Source: Myotis daubentonii
Lineage: Eukaryota > Chordata > Mammalia > Chiroptera > Vespertilionidae
Assembly (NCBI RefSeq): GCF_963259705.1
Contig: NC_081842.1
Coordinates: 61,640,787-61,704,786, forward strand
DNA length: 64,000 bases
Reading direction: 5' to 3'
Shown piece by piece: positions 36,865 through 48,085 of the stretch; the first letter of the stretch is position 1; each line of letters begins with the position of its first letter. Under the pieces are notes generated by a model. That model was not told where the DNA came from and ran no database searches. It worked only from the letters and a program-made list of their open reading frames with translations. The position numbers and the translations under genes are program-made.

Positions 36865-36866
<2 letters not shown>

Positions 36867-38299
36867 TATTGCTAGGCTTTCCTCCTTTCTGGACTCCCAG
36901 AAGCGGGTGTGATGGGGTTTGGGGAAAGAATCAGAATGTAAAGCCGTTGATATTCTAGCACAATGTGGAGAAAGCATCTCCCACAGAGAAATTATTGTTT
37001 CATAAGTTGTCTCAAGTTTTCAGGGGGGCATGTGTTTTCTTCCCCAGTTAGATTTGAAATTCCTTGACTTCTGTGTACTCAGCACACAGTACTAGTAAGC
37101 ACGCAAATTCTTGTGATTTAACCATTGGCGGTTTAGATCCAACTTCCTGTATAAATTCAACCCATATATAGACTTGAAGGGTAGGGACATTCATACAGCT
37201 CAGATTCCTGGTACAAGCCTCGCTTATAGTATTTTAGTTACCAAATACCTTTCGGTCACTTATCTCATCAAGATAGTTTATGAACTTCAACCCTTAACCT
37301 CATCTCTTTGTCAGAAGTCACAATGAATGCCTGCCTGTAGAATCTGGCCCACAGATGTGTTTGGTTTGGCATACACCATGCTTCAAAAAAAAATTAAATT
37401 AATTGCCAATACTAAAGAGTTAAGAGGTTTCCCATAACAGAGCTGGATTTCTGGATTTTATTGTAAAAAAAAAAAAAAGGAAGATCTGGTAACACGGACA
37501 CCACAGGGCAAGGACTGCTGATGCCAAGTTGTGTCAGTCCCCTTGGAGGCACCCTGGTTAGTTGCTTAGCCCCCATGCCTGTCTTCCCCCTTTGCACCTG
37601 CCTGGCCACTGCAGCCACTTGAGTCCTCAGCCCAGTCTCTGTTTATGTTGTCGCCTTCCTTCCATTTTCCATCTGTCTCTCAATGACATCACCACATTGC
37701 CTCAATCTTGGTGAGACATCTTCAAGTAGCCACTGACTCATTTCTGTCTTTCTGCCCACACCTCCAGGCTGGTCCTTCCCAGACCCGTGAGTCCTTCAAA
37801 ATGCCTGTGGTCTAGATTTCTTCCTTCCCATCTGTGAGATTGCTCCCTCCTCAGTTGTTAGAATAACTCCCCAGTGGCTGAGTCTGGTCTCTTCCCACTT
37901 TACCCGTCCTATATACTAGAGGCCTGATGAAGCTTCTTGTAGTATGGCTGTTATTAGATGCCTATTTTGCTCAAAACTGTCAATGACTCCATGTTGCCTC
38001 CTGCCAGAATAGCAATTTCTAAGCATTTTCGAATATTGCTGGCGTATTTAGGATAATGGCTTGTTCCTCCTGTTATTTATACAAATGCATCTCCACATGA
38101 GACTGTAGTCATTACCATTGCCATTTGTTTAGGAGTTTACTGTAGCAAAAACAGTCATATTTGCTATTTCATCTGACCAACAGTGGATTTCATTACTTTG
38201 GCAGCAAAGCAGAGAGGCTGAAGGGGTACTTTTTTTCTGGGTCTAGGCCCCCTAGGCACAAATTATGGACGAATTGTCAGGCCCTATGATTTATTTTTT
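36865..38299. other. Unique upstream sequence
   Basis: No gene. A possible eroded Helitron 3' end (CTAGAGGCCTGATG on the plus strand at 37917) lacks the hairpin. Confidence 0.3.
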
Positions 38300-38900
38300 A
38301 AATCTTTAAAACCATTCTTTTAACTTTTTATTTTGAAGTAATTTCAGCTCTAAAAATATGCAAAAAATACTCAAAGAATTCCCATATACCCTTCACCCAG
38401 CATTCCCAAATATTCATATCTTTTTTTTAGAAAGGGGTTCTGTATTTTCACTGCTTTTAAATATATTTTATTGATTTTTTTTTTTTTACAGAGAGCAAGG
38501 GAGAAGGATAGAGAGTTAGAAACATCAATGGGAGAGAAACATTGATCAGCTGCCTCCTGCACACTCCCTACTGGGGATGTGCCCTCAACCAAGGTACATG
38601 CCCTTGACCGGAACCGAACTCGGGACCCTTGAGTCCGCAGGCCGATGCTCTATCCACTGAGCCAAACCAGCGAGGGCTATTCATATCTTATATAACTAGA
38701 ATACAGTGATCAAAATTAGGAAATTCATATTGTCCCAATATTAACTAATCAACAGACTTCATTCAAGTATGAATTAATTTTTAATTACATATCATTTTTA
38801 CTAAATAATGGTCTTTCACACAGTAAAGTTCAAAAGTTAAGTATGAAAACAGTCATTTACAAGTAATTTGCAAAAACATTTCCCAGTATAACATTAGCTA
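38300..38900 (-). repeat. Ancient L1-like fragment split by a VES
   Basis: CCCATATACCCTTCACCCAG and TAACTAGAATACAGTGATCA resemble the antisense of an old L1 3' region. The two halves join cleanly once the insertion at 38423-38677 and one target copy are removed. Confidence 0.45.
38423..38677 (-). repeat. VES SINE with extra sequence between tail and target site
   Basis: Minus strand: head ends GCCAAACCAGCGAGGGC and the normal VES 3' end lies at 38455-38475. About 26 bp of non-SINE DNA (38429-38454) and a poly-A (T-run at 38423-38428) come before the 12-bp target duplication TATTCATATCTT (38411-38422 and 38678-38689). Confidence 0.85.
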
Positions 38901-39414
38901 TGTACCAGACCCCCTTACTCACCATCAAAACCCAGCTGGTGGAGGTTGTCACAAAACAGGCCTGTCTAGGTGAACCAGTAAAGCTAGTAACCTTGACCTG
39001 GCCCTAAGATTCTTCTATGCTTTACTGAGGATTCCCCAAAGGGACAATCATAGCATTTTCAATCTGGACCAGCCTGAGACCTTTTGGTTCCTGCTTCCCG
39101 ATCAGTTGGATTCAACTTGTTTAGGGTTCAGGGTTGAGGTGATACTGAGCACTGGGCAAGGCATCCGTCATGCCTGGGCCCATTGGCGAAACCTTTCTAG
39201 ATATGTGTCCATGGTAGCTATTTGTCTCTACTTGATAATGCTCACTTACCTCACCTCATGGTGGGAAGAACTCACAACTTATGAAGCCAGAATGACACCA
39301 CATGGTGACAGCCTTGTTCAGAGCCTGGAAAGCTGCCTCTTCCCCAGTTGCTCTGTTCCCTCTCATTGCTGGGCATACCCTGCGGTAGGTGCTGGACTTA
39401 TTCTGGATACTCTT

Positions 39415-39615
39415 TTTGATTTCAGAGAGGAAGGGAGAAGGAGAGAGAGATAGAAGCAACAATGATCAGAGAGAATCACTGACTGGCTGCCTCCTGCACG
39501 CTCCCTCCTGGGAATTGAGCCTGCAACCTGGGCATGTGCCCCTGACCAGAATCGAACCTGGGGCCTTTCAGTCTGCAGGCCGATACTCTATCCACTGAGC
39601 CAAACCAGCTAGGGC
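39415..39615 (-). repeat. VES SINE
   Basis: Minus strand, head ends CCAAACCAGCTAGGGC. Target duplication of 17 bp with one mismatch (TTATTCTGGATACTCTT at 39398-39414, TTATTCTGGACACTCTT at 39616-39632). 38901-39397 and 39633-40285 are unique. Confidence 0.93.
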
Positions 39616-40285
39616 TTATTCTGGACACTCTTGATTTTCTATTGTTCTTTCTCTTTCTTTCCCATGTTTCTCTTTCTCCTTGCTTTCTCTTGGATGTGTA
39701 CCTTTTTCTGGGTCTGTGGAAAAAAGTCAGATTTGGATTCCCACAGGTTTTTTCAATGGGCTGTGGATTTCCTAGGAAGCAGGTTCTATGAAGATAATGT
39801 ATGATTGTTAACAGGAGGACTGGTTAAGCTATTGGCCAATGATATAAATGATGCCTTTAGCAGATTGTCCTGGTGCAAAAAGCTCTGCACTCCCGTGGAG
39901 CTCGTGCAGCAGAGTTCTGTCGTTGCCTGTGCTTTATCTTACCTGCAACTGTTTAAGACTAATGCCCATGGAGGTGGCCCTCTGCATCCTTCACTCACCA
40001 AGACGGTAACAATCTTCTCTGCCCTAAATAAAGAAGACAGAGTGAGTATTGGGAGATGTTAATGTCCCCTGTGATCTAGCCTTTGATGTTACCCAGTTTG
40101 TCTATAGGGTTAGTGATCAGCAATCTTAGTCTCCTTTTCTAGTGCCTAACTAATTAAATATACATGTAATTCTTTGTCCATGGACTGTGCTTAATTAATA
40201 TGTTCTGAATTTAGCTCATCTTCCTACTGGGCACATTTTCTCTCCCCCTTTCCTCTCCCCTCCTCCCAGTTGAAAGACGCTAGTT

Positions 40286-40683
40286 TGTCACTGTGGAATG
40301 CGTTGTGCCTCCCCTTTCATATGTCGAAGCCCTAACCCCCAGTACCTCAGTATCTGACTGTATTTGGAGGTAAGGCCTTTAAAAAGGTGATTGTGTTAAA
40401 ATGAGGCTATTAGAGAGGGCCCTAATCCAATATGATTGGTGTCCTTGTGAGAAGAGGAGATTAGGACACAGAGGGTCTCCAGGGATGTGTACCACAGAGA
40501 AAAGACCCCATGAAGACACAGCAAGAAGGTGGCCACCATCCAGGCAAGGAAAGAAGCCTCAGGAGAAACCAAACCTACAGATCTTGGGCTTCCAGCCTCC
40601 CAAATTGTGAGAAAATGAATTTCTATTGATTAAGCCACCCCATCTATGGTGTTTTGTTATGGCAGCTCTAGCAGACTATTATA
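40286..40683 (+). repeat. MST/MLT1A-type MaLR LTR
   Basis: CCCTAACCCCCAGTACCTC, TGACTGTATTTGGAGGTAAG, GGGCCCTAATCCAATATGA and TTTTGTTATGGCAGCTC are in LTR order. Non-coding ancient LTR. Inner and coding regions are absent. Confidence 0.85.
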
Positions 40684-40813
40684 TTGGGCGAAACTCTTCT
40701 ATGAGAGAGCCTTGTGCCCCTGCCCCTCAGCCCAGTGCCAGTGCCCTGAGGATCGGAAGCCACTAGGGAACGAGAATGGCTAGAGCAAGTGGGCTTCTAG
40801 AAAGTCATGTCTC

Positions 40814-40881
40814 ATGGGATAAGGACACATTTGTAATACCTTAATCAATAAAGGGGAAAAAAAGAAGAAGAAAAAGAAGAA
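40814..40881 (+). mobile_element. Severely 5'-truncated LINE-1 3' end (68 bp)
   Basis: ATGGGATAAGGACACATTTG, then ACCTTAATCAATAAAGG and an A-rich tail, the same 3' end as at 55204-55327. Perfect 15-bp target duplication AGAAAGTCATGTCTC at 40799-40813 and 40882-40896. Confidence 0.92.
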
Positions 40882-40896
40882 AGAAAGTCATGTCTC

Positions 40897-43064
40897 CCAC
40901 ACTCCATTGTTGCATTTCTCTGTGCTGTGGGTCCCAGATTTAGGTTTTTGCTGCAAGTCGTTGTTCTAAGCGTCCAGATGATGTTGAATCAGCATTCTTA
41001 GTGGGTTGGGGAGGTTCACATTACCAGTCTCTAAGCAAACAGCACAGAGTGGAGAAGAGGTGAAGAAGGAACAAGAACCAGAGTCAGCCTCCCAGCCCTA
41101 GAAGCCAGGAAAACGGTCAGCCTGCTGGTGGTGCACCCAGAGACGCGTCAGCAGACCCTCTATCGCTCCACCTCTGCGACCACGAAAGCCAGCTGTGCTT
41201 CCGAGTGTGCTTCTGAGGACAAGCAGGCGCAGTGATGGGCATGAGAAGGAGGCCTCCAAAGGGTCTCACTCCACGCTTAAACACTGAAGAAGAGACATCG
41301 CCATTGTTATAATTTATATTCTCTCTCTGTCTCCCTCCTCGCCCCCACCCTCACTGTCTCTCATTGTGTGTTTTAGTTCCCTTTCAGTTCCTTGGGTTGC
41401 AAAACATTACTGGGTGGCGACGGGGGAGGAGGGTAGCATTGGGAAACAACTGTATAGCCTCATATTCCCAGCTGAGAATGTGATTCAGTTGCTTCACCAT
41501 CAACCAGACATTTGGAAGTAGAAAGGGCAGGAGGTGATGGAATAGGAAGAAAGAAAAAGACTCGGTTACAAAAAATGAAGTCTTACTAACTTTTTAAAAG
41601 AAATGCCACTGATCAGTGCCCCTACCTGCTAACTCAGAACCTCAGACTTTTATGTAAATACTAATATAGAGAAAGTGGAGTCCAAGATGACTCGGAGTTT
41701 ATAAGATGGGGGCTGGGAAGGGAAAACACTATTTAAAAACAAACAAACAAAACAAAAACACACGTCTCTGTATGTCCAGGGCTGTATCAGAGCTCGCAAG
41801 AGGGAATGCCCTTTGACAGTGTACAGTGCAGGACTGGGGAGAATTTTTGAGAGGTTGGGGTTAGAGATTATCTGGGACACCTGCACACAGTGTTTGAGAT
41901 GATTTGAGAAACACCTTTCCCCCACTTATATTTGACTCTAATTTCTTTGCACCGAATGCTGTTTAAAAACAAGAGGTTCAGCGATCTTTTGTGTTCTGCA
42001 GAGCTTTTAAAAACCCACAATGACCTTTGACCCATACTGCACAGGGTAGCATTCAATGAGTCTTCAGTGTTTCAGAATCGGTGCAGGAACCAGGCAGCAC
42101 AAGACCCCCTTGTCCCACTCCACCTCCGGCCTGGCCACTGCCAAGCAGCAGCGGGGAACTTCCTTCCTAGAGTCACATGCAGAGAAGACACTTCACAGGG
42201 CCAGAGGGAGAGCCAAGCGCCCTGGGTTGAATCACTATTATACCGACATCTGACTCTGCCTAAGTCCGAATTTGGGTCCAATTGTCTGGAGGCCTCTATT
42301 CAGTGGCTCTGGGGAAGGACGCCAGGGCTGTTCCTGTAGGAGGCAGCCCCCCAAGCCTGGCTGGTCGGCCCTGAGGACCTGGAAGTAGGTCCTGGGTCCT
42401 AGTCAGCTGCTAGGTTTGGCTTCTCTCCTCTCACTCCCTGTTCTGTCTTTGTTGTTGCCAAACTGAACAGAGATGTGGTGAAGAAAAAGTGGAATTCCTC
42501 ATAGAATTGGGGAGTCCACAGGAGAGGGGATGACTGGGATGTTGATGGATTTCCATTATCTCAGTGTTTGGTTTGGTTTGTTTCATTGCCTCTTGCTCCT
42601 CCTCTGCTTCTGATTTTCCGCTGTTCATCACCCCTTTGGGCATGTGGCCTTTTTAAAAAGAAGCAGAGAGGCAGTTCTGAGCTCCAGCTGTCTCCCCCAG
42701 GGTCTCTGAATGCTGCAGTAAGTGACTTTCTTAGGTGGGTGGGGATCTGTCCCCACCCCTTTCATTGTGTTCCAGAGTTTCCTGTGCATTGCCTGTAACC
42801 CTTTACCAATCTGCCAGGCGCCTTTTAACACAAAAGGGAGGAGATGAGGGAAGTACTGAGGAAAAACATCCCTATAAATAGCCCTCTTGAACAAAATTGT
42901 TTTCCCAATACACAGTTGTTGTTAGGCCTTGAAGCCCAGAAATCTACCTCCGCACTCTCCTCTCCGCCCACTCCAGCATCCTCACCATGCCTGGTGTTCC
43001 TACTTAGTCTGCTCTGAGATGGAAACGCTTTGGATCCCCACAGGCCCCTCACCAGCTTTGGACA
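40897..43064. other. Unique intergenic sequence
   Basis: No gene or young element. Frames up to 90-94 codons lack recognisable domains. Confidence 0.3.
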
Positions 43065-43240
43065 CCTTGGCTTTGGACGACCTGGGTTCCATGCCTGCTT
43101 CTGCCACATGCTTGCCCCATGGACTTAGTTGGACAAATTACTTAGCCTCTCTGAGCCTCACTTACCCTATCTGTTAAGTGAAAGTGACAATATCTGCTTT
43201 GTAGGGTTGTTGTGAGGATTAAATAAGATAAGGGGAAATG
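43065..43240 (+). repeat. MIR SINE, near full length
   Basis: CTTAGCCTCTCTGAGCCTC, TGTAGGGTTGTTGTGAGGAT and TAAATAAGATAAGGGGAAAT match MIR. 43241-43942 has nothing recognised. Confidence 0.75.
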
Positions 43241-43942
43241 CCCAGCACTTTTGTTACCAATTCAAGGTTCGTGTGCCCAACGCTTCCAAAAAGGCCAATA
43301 TTCAAAATGCCAGAGTTTGGAGTGAGTAAGAAAAGTTATATTGATCAAGAAGGCATCAAGTTTGAGAAAATGGGGGTGGGGAATGCTTACAGCTTCCTCA
43401 AATCCATCTTAAGAGAATCCAGAATTAAGGCTTCTTTTATGTCCAGGGAAGGAACAATGGGCAGGGCAAGAAGTGTGTGATGACCAACCGATGACATCTA
43501 GTCACCAACAGAAGAGCAGTGGGAACAGCAGGAAATCTCGAAATTTCTTTGTGTCTCACACCTGAGCGTTCCTCTGCTCCCCCCAAATTGAGTCTAGTCT
43601 TGAGGCTCCTGTAAATCTTGGCCAAAATCTCAACCTTCAAGCAGAATTCCTCTAGTAATTAACATTTCTATAGCAGGAGCTACTGCCTGAAGGGCACTGG
43701 AGAAATGCAGGCTACAATTAAGATAGAGTTAGAAAGAGAGAGCATTTCACTGTGTTACACTTTGCCTGTACCCAGGTCTGTGCTCAATACATAAAAAAGA
43801 GTGATTTTTATTTTCTCGCTGAGCAATGCTTCTGTTTCTTCCATCATTACTCAATTTCTTGGGGGTCTTTCCCCCATTCTGATCCCTTGTCCCATATAAA
43901 ACACATTTATAAGACTTTCAGGTTATTTCATTTATTTATTTA

Positions 43943-44126
43943 CTAGAGGCCTAATGCATGAAATTCTTGCAAGGGGCTTGGCCCTCGCAGCCGCAGCCTC
44001 TGTGGCTTGCCTTGGCCCGAGGCAATCATGGTGGCTGCCTGGCCCTTGCAGTCCCCTGCTTCGTCCAAAAGGTCATCTGGAAGGACGTCTGGTCTAATTA
44101 GCATATTGTGCTTTTATTATTATAGG
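43943..44126 (-). mobile_element. HeliBat-type Helitron (184 bp)
   Basis: Minus strand: head CCTATAATAATAAAAG (TC worn to CC) ending at 44126, with ATATGCTAATTAGACC; 3' end ...GGCCTCTAG at 43943 with a degenerate hairpin. Plus-strand A at 43942 and T at 44127 give the A/T target. 44127-44694 is unique. Confidence 0.85.
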
Positions 44127-44694
44127 TATAATTCCTAGTTCTGACATGGTTTGAAATTATTTGCTTTATATTTAAGTGCTTAGAACCTGGAAAACTTTTC
44201 AGAAATGGTAAGATTGCTTCTTGTAAAGCAGTTTTTGATCAGGGAAGATATATTGTCATTGGTGGATAATATATTCCTGTTGCTTTTCATTATATCTTGT
44301 GTTACTGGACTGCTCTCTGAGTCAGAGGATGGGGCTGTCCCCTCCTTGGCTCTTATCAATCTCACAAGAAAGATTTCAGATGAGTGACAGATAGCAGCAT
44401 TGAAGCAAAGCTAGCACATTTATTAAAAATACACTTGACATTAAGCACAAGCAGGCAACTCAGTTAGTCTGAGCACATCACCCAGTAGGGATTCAAAGGG
44501 TTTTATATCCTTCTCCCTATAAGTTTCAAAGTGTCCCTGCTGGATATCTTAGGTAGCAGACTAGGTTTCAAAGTGCCCTGCTACATTGTTGGGGCTCATC
44601 TCAGAATGTTTGTGCATACTTTAGTCATCTTGTTGGGCAAGTTCTAAGACAGCTGATTTCTTTGTTTAGTGGGTGAGATAAAACTTATTCTTCT

Positions 44695-44920
44695 GCTTGG
44701 CTGGCATGGCTCAGTGGCTGAGCATCAACTTATGAACCATGAGGCCACCAGTTCAATTCCCGTCAGGGCACATGCCTGGGTTGGTGGACTTAATCCACAG
44801 TGTGGGACGTGTAGCTGATCAATGATTCTCTCTCATTATTGATGTTTCTATCTCTCTCTTCCTCTCCCTTCTTCTCTGAAATCGATAATAAAACTATATT
44901 TAAAAAACACACAAAAAAAC
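44695..44920 (+). repeat. VES SINE
   Basis: Head CTTGGCTGGCATGGCTC, tail TCTGAAATCGATAATAAAAC plus A-rich end. No target duplication found. Confidence 0.85.
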
Positions 44921-45467
44921 CCAATCCATCTTTCTTCCCCCCTCCTCCCCTTTTCTGCTCTAACATTCCTCAAGTGATATTTGTCCTTGGGTTTGGCTGG
45001 CATAAATGGCATTGAATGCTCTCTATTTTCCCAGGCTAGGGTGATTTAAGCTATGCATTCTCTGGTTAGAGAGGAGAGGTACTAACCTTTTTCTCTTAAG
45101 CTTCCTTGGTTGGGAAAAATAGGATCTTGTGATTCACTAGCTGACTGCAAGCTGCCCAAACTGTTTGGCCTTATTTAATTATTTGGGTCTCAGTTTCCCC
45201 ATTTCACTTGCCCTGGAATTTTCTTAGCTTATTATTCTGCCACACTTTTGGATATGTTTCCAAGTTTGTGGGGGCTAGTGGTGATAAGGAAACAGTACCA
45301 GATGTAATAAAAATTACACTTGCAAAATCTTATGTCTATTTCAGGAAACATTCTGCTTTTTAAAATCCTCAATATACACATTTTTAATTCTCCACACTGA
45401 TCCTTAAAGAAGCTAGTCAAATGCATACAAATGTCATTTACTTGCTCCAACTTTCAAAAGAAGGTGC

Positions 45468-45499
<32 letters not shown>

Positions 45500-45792
45500 A
45501 TCTATCCATCTCACAGTGATTTGATTTGATGGGAAGTCCTCTCTGATTTCCTAGGACTGATTATTTAGAGCATCCACAGGTTTCTGCTCTGATTTCTGGT
45601 ATTTAGAAGAACCTATTAAGTTAGATATCTGCCTAGGGATGTTTTAAAACTCTCAGATAACATGTGTATGCCTGGATTTACTCTTAAAAGTGATCCTTCC
45701 TAAACCCCCACACTTTCCAGACAATTCTGACCCATTGTTAAACCATATGCCAAAGTGCGTGTCCTGATTTTTGCTTTAGAAAAGATGGCCAA
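44921..45792. other. Unique sequence with (TG)n
   Basis: Contains a TG microsatellite at about 45463-45499. No gene seen. Confidence 0.4.
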
Positions 45793-46036
45793 TGTTATGA
45801 GTTGAATGTGTTTCCCCTAAAATCACTGTTGAAGGTTTAACCCCTTAGTACTTCAGAATGTGACCTTTCTTGGGAAATAGGGTAGTTGTGATGTGATTAA
45901 GGTAAGACGTGGTCAAACTGGAGTAGGCTGGGTTCCTGATCCAATAAGACTGGTGTCCTTATAGAAGGTAGAAAATTGGTCACAGACTTGTACCCAGGGA
46001 GAATGTCATGTGAAGATCAGGCAGAGGATGGAGTTA

Positions 46037-46234
46037 TCCTATATAATAAAAGGCTAATATGCAAATTGTCCCTTCAGGAGTTCAACTGCCTGCTCTAATG
46101 TACACTGACCACCAGGGGGTGGTGCAGAATGAAGGAAGGCCCCAGCCGGCAGTTGGAAGGCCCTGATCAGCCCTGATCGCCAGCCAGACCTGGGGACCCT
46201 ACCTGTACACGAATTTCATGCACCGGGCCTCTAG
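46037..46234 (+). mobile_element. HeliBat-type Helitron, upstream member of a tandem pair
   Basis: TCCTATATAATAAAAGGC start after A46036; hairpin region TACACGAATTTCATGCAC; end GGGCCTCTAG at 46234. Contains a CTCF-like motif CCACCAGGGGGTGG at 46109-46122. Confidence 0.95.
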
Positions 46235-46589
46235 TCTATAATAATAAAAGCATAATATGCTAATTAGACCTGACAGCCGAACGACCTTCTGGACGACTTT
46301 CCAGATGAAGCCATGGCAGCGGGGATGAGGCAGAGGCAGTTAGGGGCAATCAGGCAGGCAGGCGAGTGGTTAGGGGCAATAACGCAGGCAGAGTGGTTAG
46401 GGGTTATCAGGCAGGCAAGAAGTTAGGAGCCAGCAGTCCCAGATTGCTAGAGGGATGTCCGACTGCCGGTTTATCAGGCCTATACTGGCAGTCGGGCATC
46501 TCCTGAGGGGTCCTGGATTGTGAGAGGGTGCAGGCCAGGCTGAGGGACCCCCCGCCCCCGTGCATGAATTTTGTGCACTGGGCCTCTAG
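46235..46589 (+). mobile_element. HeliBat-type Helitron, downstream member of a tandem pair
   Basis: Begins TCTATAATAATAAAAG immediately after the CTAG of the preceding element, without a spacer; ends TGGGCCTCTAG at 46589 followed by T. Inside are three worn copies of a TTAGGGGCAATCAGGCAGGCA-like 30-40 bp unit (46337-46425). Confidence 0.93.
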
Positions 46590-46886
46590 TGTTTCTATAA
46601 GCTAAGGCATGCTGGGGGTTTCCAGGAAACCACTGGAAGCTAGGAGAGAGGCATGGAAGAGATTCCTCCTCACAACCCTTAGAAGGATTCTCACAACCCT
46701 GCCAACTCCTTGATGTTGACTTCTGGCAACCAAGAACGCAAGAGAATTTTATTTCTGTTGTTCAGGCCACCCAGTTTGTGGCAGCCCTAGGAAACTAATG
46801 TAGCCAACATATTGAAAGAGCAGAGCTAGCCCTCAGTCCTGCCTTGGAACTATTACTCTAATGATCAAATCAGGAACAGTCTAAGC

Positions 46887-47109
46887 CAATGGTTCTCAAC
46901 CTTCCTATTGATGCGACCCTTTAATATAGTTCCTCATGTTGTGGTGACCCCCAATTTCATTGTTACAAATTGAACATAATTAAAGCATAGTGATTAATCA
47001 CAAAAACAACATGTAATTATATATGTGTTTTCCGATGGTCTTAGGCAACCCCTGTGAAAGGGTCGTCCGACCCCCAAAGGGGTCGTGACTCACAGGTTGA
47101 GAACCTCTG
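46887..47109. mobile_element. Non-autonomous hAT MITE (223 bp)
   Basis: Left end CAATGGTTCTCAACCT, right end AGGTTGAGAACCTCTG, inverted. 8-bp target copies GTCTAAGC (46879-46886) and GTCTAAGT (47110-47117) match at 7 of 8. Internal GTCGTCCGACCCCCAAAGG text. No coding capacity. Confidence 0.9.
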
Positions 47110-47514
47110 GTCTAAGTAATCTCAGAAGAAGTCTCTGGGTAGAGCCCCTCGAAAATATCTGTATCTCTGGCTGCCACTGGCATGAAGCAATTTTATACAA
47201 TGAATGCTCGTTTCAACAAGGAGTTCCACTGGAGGTCAAGAAATACAGTTACAAAAACAGCTAGGGAGTCACCTGATTGTAGAGGAGGGGGGATAAACAG
47301 TGCTGCGGAGACTCCCTCTCCCATACTTTAATGTTCTGAAGGACTGTTCTTGGAACACCAGAGAAAGGAAGCTCAGTGGGGTCACTGTTGCAGCCCTGAG
47401 TGGCCTTCCCTGGCTCCGGTCCCTTGCTGCTCCATCCCTTCCCACACCTCTGCAAGGGCTTCAGTGCCGAAGTTATATCCCAGGACCTGAAGGCTAGGAT
47501 TTTTAAGGGTCTGC

Positions 47515-48085
47515 AACGTCTGGTTATTTATGCTCAGCATTTGCGCATTGATTCTGTCAATCAGATTTACTGGGTGTCCTCTACATGTCAGACACTGGGT
47601 CTGGTGCTGAGGACACTAAGTTGGAAAGACATCCTCCATGCCCCCATGCAGTGCTCACTCTAAGTGGCAAGAGAGCCAGGCACACTGGCAATTGCTATAT
47701 CATGAGATAAATGGCATGGTGGGAGCGTTGAAGTTGGAGTGCGCTATTGCCTGGCAAAGTCACAGATGGCCTCTTAGAGGAGGTGACCATGGTGGAGACT
47801 TGACAAGTAGCTAGTTGTTCCTGCAGATAATAGGAGAGAAGACCTTTAGGATATCAAGGATAGCAGCATTTCTAGAGATGCAGAGCTGTGTAAGCCCAGG
47901 ACTTATTCAGGGAATGGAAAGCAAGAGAAAGTGTTGGGTGTGGAAGAAATTGATGGCCTATCTAGCTTGTGCTAGCCTGGAGTTGACTTTGTTGTGGGGG
48001 GTGGGGCACCGGAGAATTGTTAGCAGGGCAGTGTTAGCTAAGCCTGGCAGTGATGTGGGGTCATCAGGCGGCTGCAAACTAGGGA
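47515..48085 (+). repeat. L2 3'-end fragment
   Basis: ACATGTCAGACACTGGGTC, GACACTAAGTTGGAAAGAC and GGCCTCTTAGAGGAGGTGAC are in L2 order. 47118-47514 and 48086-48930 hold nothing I recognise. Confidence 0.6.

Larger units (their letters stand above)
45793..46802 (+). repeat. MLT1-type MaLR LTR split by two Helitrons
   Basis: Left part starts TGTTATGAGTTGAATGTG and includes ATCCAATAAGACTGGTGTCC; right part (46590 on) includes GTTCAGGCCACCCAGTTTGT and ends CCTAGGAAACTAATGTA. The two Helitrons at 46037-46589 interrupt it between A46036 and T46590. Confidence 0.85.

Noticed and set aside
37917..37960. Helitron 3' end on the minus strand (CTAGAGGCCTGATG)
   Set aside because: The hairpin is absent and no 5' head is found nearby; the match is too short to support.
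40286..40683. Ancient LTR as evidence of a provirus
   Set aside because: The MaLR-type LTRs here (also 23450, 45793, 58329) are solitary and carry no internal coding region.
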